Positions 57,145 to 64,000 of a stretch of 64,000 nt of DNA are shown one piece after another; position 1 is the stretch's first letter, and each line of letters starts with the position of its first letter. The stretch is taken from positions 724,155 through 788,154 of the forward strand of contig NZ_JASBRG010000007.1 of assembly GCF_029961145.1 (NCBI RefSeq). Direction: 5' to 3'. Both the position numbers and the translations under genes were made by a program. Origin of the DNA: Pinibacter soli (GTDB taxonomy: Bacteria; Bacteroidota; Bacteroidia; Chitinophagales; Chitinophagaceae). Under the pieces are notes generated by a model, which was not told where the DNA came from, did no database searches, and worked only from the letters and a program-made list of their open reading frames with translations.

Positions 57145-57246
57145 ATCACAGCGCAACAATCGTCAATAAATACAATTGAATAAAGATATCAAAATATGAT
57201 GAATGGACCGTGTGGTACTGTACTGGTTGTAGACATTAAGTATAAT

Positions 57247-57374
57247 GGCGAATCGCATTCTCAGTGTTACGCCCGCAGAATGGTTGATCATTCGTCAGGA
57301 TGTGGCAAAGTGAATACGATTCGGTATTGGAGGGCGAATGCGATTCGGTATTGGAGGGCGAATGCGATTCGCCC
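57247..57374. repeat. REP-like palindromic and tandem repeats
   Basis: Two tandem 24-base units (57312-57335, 57336-57359) differing by one base, and a third partial unit forming the hairpin GGGCGAAT-GCG-ATTCGCCC (57356-57374) that abuts the SusD stop codon. An inverted copy GGCGAATCGCATTC lies at 57247-57260. The core resembles REP sequences common in Bacteroidota. It may act as transcript end or mRNA-protecting hairpin. Confidence 0.65.
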
Positions 57375-59015
57375 CTACTGGTATCCATCATTTTGTTTGA
57401 ATTCATCACGGTTCGTAACGGCATCTATCTGCGTTTGAGGTATTGGCCTCACCGTATGAAAAGTTTGAATATTGGTTGCTGCATCTGGATTGTCTGTCTT
57501 CACCCGGTCGATCAGTTTGCCTGTGCGTTTAAGATCGAACCAGCGAAGTTGTTCGCCGGCAAATTCTCTTGCGCGTTCGTCAAGAATAAAATCAAGATTG
57601 ACTTGCGAAGAAGTTATTTTCATGGCGTCTACTTTGCCTGATTTTGCCGCTCTTGTACGAACAATGTTGATATAGTAAGCTGCGGAATCAAGATTGCCTA
57701 GTTTGAATGAGGCTTCTGCGGCATTCAAATACATTTCTGCCAACCTGATCACAAATACATCCCTTGCACTTTGTTGTTCGTTTGAGCTCGGCCTTGTAGG
57801 ATCCTGGAATTTCAACAACGTAACGTAGTGGCCATTGTCCAGCAAAGTGCCATCTGCCTTATAGGTTTTACTACGATCATACACGCGATAAATTTTTCCT
57901 GCAGAAGATACATTGTTCTTTGAAGTAAGTACTGCAGTGTCGCCGATGTTCATACCTGCCGGTCTTGAAGTGCTGTTTGCAAACCAAACGGTTTGGAAAG
58001 ATCCCTGGTAACGGGCATCGAGATCTTCGTTAAACAGATCTAGCAAATAGCGTGTTGGCGCATATCGCACAAACGGTCTTCCATTAGCGATGTCGCGTGT
58101 CAAGCCAGGTTGATCGTCATACTTCATTAAGAAAAGCATGTGTCCGTTGTTGCCACCTCTTCCGTGTCCGTTGGGAAACAATATGGCATCTTTCAAATCA
58201 TTCAAACTTAGATTGGCAGAATAGTTCACTGCATACACTACTTCTTTATTTTGCAGATTGCTCATTTTCCACAGATCTGCATAATTGGCTTGCAAAGAAA
58301 ATCCATAGTTTTTGATCACATCGTTTGCGGCATCAATTGCTTCCCTGTTCATGTTGCGCGAAAGATACATTCTGCTTAAAAACGCTTTGGCAGCAGGTTT
58401 GGTTACACGTCCGTAGTTGGTAGTTGTAGCCGGCAAATTGGCAACTGCGATCTGCAGGTCCCTGAATATCTGGTTGTAAAAAGTATCTACCGGAGTTTTA
58501 TTGGCAGTTGTTACAATGCCTGTTGTTTCCTGCAAAGTGAAATGCACGCCGCCCCAAGTTTCTACAATGTGCCAATAATAAAATGCTCGTAAGAAACGTA
58601 ATTCGCCTTCACGTATCAATCGTTGAGATTCGCTGTAACCGGCTTTACCAATACGATTGATGCCGGTGTTGCAAAGATTGATGGCTGCATACAGTTGTTG
58701 CCATTCTGTTGTAACAGCACTGCTGCCTGCTTGCAAGTTGATGTATTTGTTCAGCTCAGGATATACATCGCCGGAACCGCTTGTCCAAATGTCGGTGCCC
58801 ATTTCGGAAAGGCTGTAGCCTTCTTCTTTCCCATACCACCAGCGCTGGTATTCATATGCAGCGTTTACTAGTGTTTCAAAGCCCTCCGGCGTTGTGTACA
58901 CCGCTTCGGATGTAAAGCCTCCGGGATTATATTCAGTCAGTGTTTTTTTACAAGAGATGCTTAGCAAGGTTGTAACAACTGCCAATGTTATATAAAGATT
59001 TATTTTTTTCATCAC
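57375..59015 (-). CDS. SusD/RagB-family outer membrane lipoprotein
   Basis: 546 residues with lipobox LLSISC (Cys about 22). Typical SusD features: SEAVYTTPEGFETLVNAAYE, RLIREGELRFLRAFYYWHIV, VIRLAEMYLNAAEASFKLG and the C-terminal LDFILDERAREFAGEQLRW. It follows its SusC partner by 7 bases. It would cap that transporter and bind its glycan, likely pectin-derived given the GH28 neighbour. The stop is formed inside the REP-like hairpin. Confidence 0.94.
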   Translation of the reverse strand: MMKKINLYITLAVVTTLLSISCKKTLTEYNPGGFTSEAVYTTPEGFETLVNAAYEYQRWWYGKEEGYSLSEMGTDIWTSGSGDVYPELNKYINLQAGSSAVTTEWQQLYAAINLCNTGINRIGKAGYSESQRLIREGELRFLRAFYYWHIVETWGGVHFTLQETTGIVTTANKTPVDTFYNQIFRDLQIAVANLPATTTNYGRVTKPAAKAFLSRMYLSRNMNREAIDAANDVIKNYGFSLQANYADLWKMSNLQNKEVVYAVNYSANLSLNDLKDAILFPNGHGRGGNNGHMLFLMKYDDQPGLTRDIANGRPFVRYAPTRYLLDLFNEDLDARYQGSFQTVWFANSTSRPAGMNIGDTAVLTSKNNVSSAGKIYRVYDRSKTYKADGTLLDNGHYVTLLKFQDPTRPSSNEQQSARDVFVIRLAEMYLNAAEASFKLGNLDSAAYYINIVRTRAAKSGKVDAMKITSSQVNLDFILDERAREFAGEQLRWFDLKRTGKLIDRVKTDNPDAATNIQTFHTVRPIPQTQIDAVTNRDEFKQNDGYQ

Positions 59016-59022
59016 TCAAAAA

Positions 59023-62000
59023 TTAAAAGGTTGCGTTAATACCGGCTGTCAAAAGTTTAGTCATCGGGAAGTTTTCAGAACCGCCTCTTTCAGGATCATA
59101 GTCGTTGATTCTGCTATGCGTGAATGTGAAGTAGTTTTTCGCATTTGCGTAGATGCGCAGGTTCTTGAAAGCCTTGATTGATTTAGGGAAAGTATATCCC
59201 AAAGTGATGTCCCGGATTCTCACAAAAGATCCGTTTGTATAGTTGAGCGTGGATGTATACAGGAACCCGCCGTTTGCATTAGGTCTCGGATACATGCCGT
59301 TTTCATTTTCCGGTGTCCAGTAATTCAAACCCGCTTGTGCAGTATTCTCACCGTAGTTTGTTTTTACACCCAAATAATCCGGTGCTATCATTTGACCCAC
59401 ACGTGCAAAGACGTAGATATTGAAATCGAAGTTTTTGTAACGGACTGTGTTGTCAAGACCGCCGCTCCATTTTGGACGTGGCGTTCCTAATACCACGCGA
59501 TCGTTCTGGCTATCAATTTTTCCATCATTGTTTTGATCTTTCACTTTAATGGAACCCGGCTTTTGTCCATACTTTGCGGCTTCTGTTGCCTCGGCTGTTT
59601 TCCAGATGCCAAGGCGCTCATAATCGTAGTACACCGAAGTTGGGTGGCCAACGAAATAACCTGATGCTATATCATTTACCCCGTCAGTTACAAGCCTTGT
59701 AATCTTTTCAATATTCTTTGTAAATGTTACCGATGTTGTCCATGACCAATCGCGTGATACAAGGTTGTTGGAAGTTAGCATCAACTCAAAGCCTTTGTTG
59801 TTTGTTGCGCCAATGTTTTGCACCGTTGATGTTACACCGGAAGTTGGCGGCAGTTTTCTTGGCAGCAACAAATCATTAGTACGTGTATCATAGTAATCGA
59901 TCGTACCACTGATACGGTTGCCCAGAAAACCGAAATCAAGACCGATGTCAACTGTTGAAGAACGCTCCCATTGCAGATCAGAGTTGCCTATCTGTGGATT
60001 GTAAGTGTAGCCCGGAGCAAGCGTTTCGCCGTAAGAATAAGGCTGAGGGGTTAACAAACTTTGGGTAACATAAGGACTGTAAGGATCATTGCCCGCAATC
60101 CCATAGCTCACACGTAATTTCAGATCATTAAGAACTTTGTTGTATTGCAAAAATGATTCTTCGCTAATGCGCCACGCGGCAGCAGCAGATGGGAAGAATG
60201 TCCACTTATGTCCTTCTGCAAGTTTTGATGAGCCATCAGCTCTGCCTGTTAAGGTTAGCAGGTATTTGCTTTTGTAAGAATAGTTCAACCGTGCCGCACC
60301 TGAAACAATGTCCTGGCGGGAATAACTTGTAGAAGCGATCAAACCAGATGTTGCAGAACCAAGGCCATAAAATATTTGCGAAGCCAATAATTGACCATCG
60401 CCTTGTGCGGCGCCGCCATCTGTAGTGCGGTTTTGATAGCTGGTAATGCCGGTTAAAGTAAATGCATGATCGTGTATTTTTTTATCGTACCTGATGACAT
60501 TTTCCCAAAGTATATCAGCAGAACCGGATGTATTGTATTGTGATCTTGGCGCTGAGCCTCCTCTTGCCAGGGAGTTGGTGCCATAGTAGTAACCGGTTCT
60601 TGAGTTGGACAAGTTTGCGGTGAAACTTGAACGGATGCTCAATCCTGCAAGCGGAACCAACTCTGCATACACTGTTGCAAATGTCCTGTTGTTGCGCCCC
60701 TGACCTGTATAAGTACCGGGCTGCTCATCTGTCAAAGGACTGTACGCTCCTCCCGGAAGTGGCTGCAGAACAAAGTTTCCGGCGCTGTCATAAGCTGCAC
60801 CCAATGGATTGATCTTGTTGGCAGCATTTAAAGGATCGCCGCGAAGACTTTGATTGTAGTAAACGATCTGCGCCTGCATACCGGCTTTGAATATTTTACT
60901 GATGGTTTGATCGATATTCAAACGACCTGAATAACGCTTGAGTGCGTCCAATTTCAGAATGCCGTTTTCCTGGTAATAATCTGCGGAGAAATAGATCTTC
61001 GTTTTCTCGGTTCCTGATGTTACGTTGAATTGATAATCCTGTTGCAAACCATTGTGCAACAAGAGCGGATGGTAATCCGTCCATTTGCCTGCCTGGATAG
61101 CAGCGAGTTCAGAAGGGCTGAAAACAAGCGCATCATCAGCCGGGCTATTCCACCTGCCGGTAGCTCTGTTCGCTTCTCGTTTCCAGTCAACATATTGCGG
61201 ACCGGTGGCAACATCATAATAGCGTGCAACCTGGGAAGAACCTGCATAAGCATTTACGCCGATTTGTGTTTTTCCATTCACGCCTCTTTTCGTTGTGATC
61301 ACGATTACGCCGTTGGCACCGCGTGAACCATAGATGGCAGTGGAAGACGCATCTTTCAAAACGTCGATCGATTGTACATCGTTTGGATCGATGTCGGCAA
61401 TATTACCATAATACACTGCGCCATCTACAACAAACAACGGGCTATTGCTTCCCTGTATGGATCTGTTTCCCCGAAGGGTCACGTTTACCCCGGAGCCTGT
61501 TTGTCCGCTGCTACGCGTAATGTCCGCGCCGGGAATTTTTCCCTGTATAGATTCCATCACATTCAGTGCAGGCACGTTGGCAAGATCCTCGCCTTTTACG
61601 GAAGCAACAGAACCTGTCAGGTCTTTCTTCTTTACCGTTCCGTATCCGATCACCACCACTTCGTTCAGCGCTTTAGCTTCTTCTTTAAGCGTAATGTCGA
61701 TTTGCGATTTTCCGCTAATGCTTACTTTCTGATCTTTAAAACCGACCTGCGAAAAAATGAGTGTCGCGTTTTTGGATTCATCAGGCACTTGTAATTTGAA
61801 CTGGCCCTTAGCATCGGTGGTGGTACCCAGTTTTGATCCTTTGATCATTACGCTTACGCCCGGCAACGGAGTCCCGGTAGCATTCCTTACCGTTCCTTCG
61901 ATGATATGCGCAGCAACATTTTTTTTACTAACGATTACTTTGTCGGGTGAACCGGCGGCAAACGAACCGGTTGCGGAGAGGGTAAGAAAAGAAAGCGGAA

Positions 62001-62061
62001 GCGCAAATACTTTCGGATTTCTTCTGAGCACATCCTCATACAGCAGGTGTAGAAGTTTCAT
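59023..62061 (-). CDS. SusC-family TonB-dependent transporter
   Basis: 1,012 residues. N-terminal signal-type region (VFALPLSFLTLSATGSFA) after about 15 residues, carboxypeptidase-D-like domain at about 53-135 (IIEGTVRNATGTPLPGVSVM), plug with VVIGYGTVKKKDLTGSVAS, LFVVDGAVYYGN and GSRGANGVIVITTKRG, and the barrel ending LLTAGINATF. No STN domain, which matches regulation by the hybrid two-component system rather than by FecR. It is the partner of the adjacent SusD and imports oligosaccharides across the outer membrane using TonB energy. Confidence 0.95.
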   Translation of the reverse strand: MKLLHLLYEDVLRRNPKVFALPLSFLTLSATGSFAAGSPDKVIVSKKNVAAHIIEGTVRNATGTPLPGVSVMIKGSKLGTTTDAKGQFKLQVPDESKNATLIFSQVGFKDQKVSISGKSQIDITLKEEAKALNEVVVIGYGTVKKKDLTGSVASVKGEDLANVPALNVMESIQGKIPGADITRSSGQTGSGVNVTLRGNRSIQGSNSPLFVVDGAVYYGNIADIDPNDVQSIDVLKDASSTAIYGSRGANGVIVITTKRGVNGKTQIGVNAYAGSSQVARYYDVATGPQYVDWKREANRATGRWNSPADDALVFSPSELAAIQAGKWTDYHPLLLHNGLQQDYQFNVTSGTEKTKIYFSADYYQENGILKLDALKRYSGRLNIDQTISKIFKAGMQAQIVYYNQSLRGDPLNAANKINPLGAAYDSAGNFVLQPLPGGAYSPLTDEQPGTYTGQGRNNRTFATVYAELVPLAGLSIRSSFTANLSNSRTGYYYGTNSLARGGSAPRSQYNTSGSADILWENVIRYDKKIHDHAFTLTGITSYQNRTTDGGAAQGDGQLLASQIFYGLGSATSGLIASTSYSRQDIVSGAARLNYSYKSKYLLTLTGRADGSSKLAEGHKWTFFPSAAAAWRISEESFLQYNKVLNDLKLRVSYGIAGNDPYSPYVTQSLLTPQPYSYGETLAPGYTYNPQIGNSDLQWERSSTVDIGLDFGFLGNRISGTIDYYDTRTNDLLLPRKLPPTSGVTSTVQNIGATNNKGFELMLTSNNLVSRDWSWTTSVTFTKNIEKITRLVTDGVNDIASGYFVGHPTSVYYDYERLGIWKTAEATEAAKYGQKPGSIKVKDQNNDGKIDSQNDRVVLGTPRPKWSGGLDNTVRYKNFDFNIYVFARVGQMIAPDYLGVKTNYGENTAQAGLNYWTPENENGMYPRPNANGGFLYTSTLNYTNGSFVRIRDITLGYTFPKSIKAFKNLRIYANAKNYFTFTHSRINDYDPERGGSENFPMTKLLTAGINATF

Positions 62062-62190
62062 AAAAATGGCAATCTTAAAAGTTTAAAAATCGTTTTGAGC
62101 AGCAGTCGAACTACACCCAAACTTAGATAAGACGCCAGCGACGGAGGTTGAGGAATTGAGATAAATAGAGGAAAAATTGGTAAATAGTGA

Positions 62191-62219
62191 GTAGAGGCAA
62201 GGCAGTGCCTTGTCTCTAC
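62191..62219. repeat. REP-like 29-base palindrome
   Basis: GTAGAGGCAAGGCA (62191-62204) pairs with TGCCTTGTCTCTAC (62206-62219) with one mismatch and a 1-base centre. It lies in the 195-base gap between the GH28 and SusC genes. It is of the GTAGAGACAAGGCA-type repeat I know as common in several phyla. Confidence 0.65.
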
Positions 62220-62256
62220 GGACCAAAATATCTGTTCCTAAACAAATAGCTGGCTT

Positions 62257-63906
62257 TTATTTGATTTTTGAAAACATGGATGCATTTGCACCATTGTTGA
62301 ACTGAATGCTCTCTGCGGTTTCCGGTAATTTTGTATTTGACAGTTTAATTGATCCGCTGCGTTTTCCATTTACATTTATAAAACGTGTTGTCTTTGAATT
62401 GTATTTTATGCTATCCAAAACAATATCATTTGCATTTTCCAGGTAAACCGCCGGATCATTTTTATCTGATAACAAGTTTACATTGTTTAGTTGAATATTA
62501 GAGGCTTCGATCAAATCGACGCCTTTTACAGCCTGCAGCGTAATATCATTAAGGAAAATATTTTTCACGCTCATTTCAGGAAGCCCCCTTATGAATATGC
62601 CTTGCTCAGCGCCATTGCATACAATATTATTAATGTAAAAATTCCGGAAACTCGGCGTCTCCTCTGTCACAGCAGGTATCAGCACTTCTTGTCCCGCAGC
62701 GGGCGGCTTCGTAAAATAATACATGTCAAAATAAATAGCAGCGCCACTTATGTCTTTCATGTGGACGTCTTTGATGTAAATATTTTCAACAACACCTCCT
62801 CTTCCCCTTGCAGTTTTAAAACGCAAACCAACATCTGATCCAAGAAAAGAACAGTTGTATACAAAAATATTTTTTGCACCTCCACTCATTTCGGAACCTA
62901 TCGTAAAACCGCCGTGCGCCTTGTAAACAAGGTTATTGCGAATCACAACATTTTCGGTTGGTTTGTTTCTTTTTCTTCCTTCTTCATCTTTTCCTGATTT
63001 AATGCAAATACCATCGTCACCTACATCAAGCGTGCAACCTTCTACCAAAACATTTTTGCAGCTCTCTATATCCATGCCGTCTCCATTTTGTGCATAGTCG
63101 GGATTTTTAACCAGCAAATTTCTCAACGTCAATTCTTCGCACAGCATAGGATGCAGGCACCATCCCGGTGAGTTTTGAAAAGTGACACCTTCCAATAGCA
63201 CCTTCCTGCAACCGTTTAAAAAAAGCAGATTCGGACGCAGGTAATTTTTTATATCCTCGAAATCTTTTAATGATTGTCCTTCCGACATAGCACTGCCGCG
63301 TTTCGTTTCTTCAGCCACTTTCGACATCTGCGAAGGATACCATGTTCGCCCATCCTGGCTGAGTTCGCCGCCGTATTCTACTCTTTTTTTCCACTCGTTT
63401 TCAGTAAGCTTGTCTTTTTTTACCGGCCTCCATACATCTCCATTTCCATCGATAACGCCTCGGCCGGTAATAGCAACGTTTTCAGTATTTGTAGCAAACA
63501 ACGGCGATTGACATCTTGCAGAGCGACGACCTTCGAAGTTTGCTTCTACGAGAGGATATTGGTTGATGTCCGGAGAGAACAATAACACCGCATCGCGAAC
63601 CAGGTGCAGGTTCACATTACTTTTCAGTTCAATTGGCCCGGTGAGCCACAAGCCGCCCGGGATAAGCACTACGCCCCCACCTTTTTTGCTGCATGCAGTT
63701 ATTGCCTCATTGATGCTCCGCGTATTAAGTGTGATGCCGTCCGCTACCGCTCCGAAATTTGTAATGCGAAGCGTATCGCTTTTAAACGACGGCAATTGTG
63801 CCGTTGGCAGATTTGACCAGGAATATTTGCCAGGGGAGTTCTGCGCAAAAACTGTGGCGCCACAGGCAATTCCTAAAAACAGGAAACTGAAGAATTTGCT
63901 ATTCAT
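62257..63906 (-). CDS. GH28 polygalacturonase-like enzyme
   Basis: 549 residues with signal peptide (FFSFLFLGIACGATVFA). The fold is a right-handed beta-helix: FGAVADGITLNTRSINEAI, GGGVVLIPGGLWLTGPI, GRGVIDGNGDVWRP. Catalytic region: NGDGMDIESC (about 275), GDDGICIKSG (about 295) and AHGGFTIGSEMSGG (about 330), the exo-acting bacterial version of the fungal NTDG/GDDC/GHG motifs. It cleaves galacturonan or rhamnogalacturonan ends. It is encoded upstream of the SusCD pair. Confidence 0.92.
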   Translation of the reverse strand: MNSKFFSFLFLGIACGATVFAQNSPGKYSWSNLPTAQLPSFKSDTLRITNFGAVADGITLNTRSINEAITACSKKGGGVVLIPGGLWLTGPIELKSNVNLHLVRDAVLLFSPDINQYPLVEANFEGRRSARCQSPLFATNTENVAITGRGVIDGNGDVWRPVKKDKLTENEWKKRVEYGGELSQDGRTWYPSQMSKVAEETKRGSAMSEGQSLKDFEDIKNYLRPNLLFLNGCRKVLLEGVTFQNSPGWCLHPMLCEELTLRNLLVKNPDYAQNGDGMDIESCKNVLVEGCTLDVGDDGICIKSGKDEEGRKRNKPTENVVIRNNLVYKAHGGFTIGSEMSGGAKNIFVYNCSFLGSDVGLRFKTARGRGGVVENIYIKDVHMKDISGAAIYFDMYYFTKPPAAGQEVLIPAVTEETPSFRNFYINNIVCNGAEQGIFIRGLPEMSVKNIFLNDITLQAVKGVDLIEASNIQLNNVNLLSDKNDPAVYLENANDIVLDSIKYNSKTTRFINVNGKRSGSIKLSNTKLPETAESIQFNNGANASMFSKIK

Positions 63907-63938
63907 GTTGTTGGTTTGAAATTTTATTAATGCGCTTT

Positions 63939-64000
63939 TTATACCCGCTTTTGAATACGATCTACCATTGCCTTGATTGTCGCAGGTTTTGACACTTCGT
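63939..64000 (-). CDS. 3' end of an upstream gene of the right-hand PUL
   Basis: Reading back from the window edge on the minus strand, one frame ends EVSKPATIKAMVDRIQKRV and a TAA at 63939-63941. Composition is protein-like and the end lies 32 bases before the GH28 start, as in an operon. Only about 20 codons are visible, so the family is unknown. Confidence 0.4.
   Translation of the reverse strand, partial: EVSKPATIKAMVDRIQKRV

Noticed and set aside
57160-57374. CRISPR array suggested by the tandem 24-base units
   Set aside because: Units are directly adjacent with no spacers and only two to three copies; REP-like structure explains them better.

Overview
The window reads as Bacteroidota DNA, most likely a soil or plant-litter member of Chitinophagaceae or a close relative. 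The evidence is several SusC/SusD pairs, a FecI/FecR pair beside an STN-bearing SusC, a hybrid two-component system of the Bacteroides PUL type, many lipoproteins, and weak Shine-Dalgarno signals. No rRNA, tRNA, CRISPR array, integrase or transposase gene was seen. All names rest on reading motifs by eye.

Left part (1-18.3 kb, all minus strand) is a polysaccharide utilisation locus. Reading in the direction of transcription it runs GH27 alpha-galactosidase, GH3 with PA14 insert, a terminator, an SDR dehydrogenase, a LacI-type regulator, an ECF sigma factor, FecR, a SusC with STN domain, SusD, then a second SusC lacking all N-terminal extensions and a second SusD cut by the window edge. Import of a galactose-containing glycan with FecA-FecR-FecI type signalling is the likely job.

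Middle part A (18.5-38.2 kb) is a stress-related stretch. It holds a plus-strand operon (ferritin-like DUF4142, serine hydrolase, catalase-like haem protein, AhpD-like CMD protein, SDR) with a candidate sigma-54 promoter, followed by a convergent GAF-AAA+-Fis sigma-54 activator. Then come a secreted Ala/Lys-rich protein, a CPA1 antiporter, a desaturase, a CheB-CheR-PAS-histidine kinase fusion with a single-domain response regulator, decayed YciF-like and GH1-like genes, a large KatE catalase and an iron-permease-family protein. It is bounded by two same-orientation copies of a roughly 300-bp non-coding repeat carrying a conserved strong hairpin.

Middle part B (38.2-49.7 kb) begins with a divergent pair, a secreted protein and a membrane-tethered winged-helix regulator. 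It continues as a co-oriented run of small unrelated A+T-rich genes (VOC, unknown, OsmC, barrel protein, hydrolase, NTF2-like lipoprotein, leucine-rich-repeat protein, unknown, amidohydrolase, barrel protein). Several are separated by spacers that share a common 5' arm and a common 3' arm able to pair, so the run looks like a gene-cassette array without an integrase. Two places in it show decay or recombination scars.

Right part (49.9-64 kb, all minus strand) is a second PUL: the tail of an upstream gene, GH28 pectinase-like enzyme, SusC, SusD, a hybrid two-component sensor/regulator, and a second PA14-type GH3. Pectin or a related galacturonan is the likely substrate. REP-like palindromes lie in its intergenic gaps.
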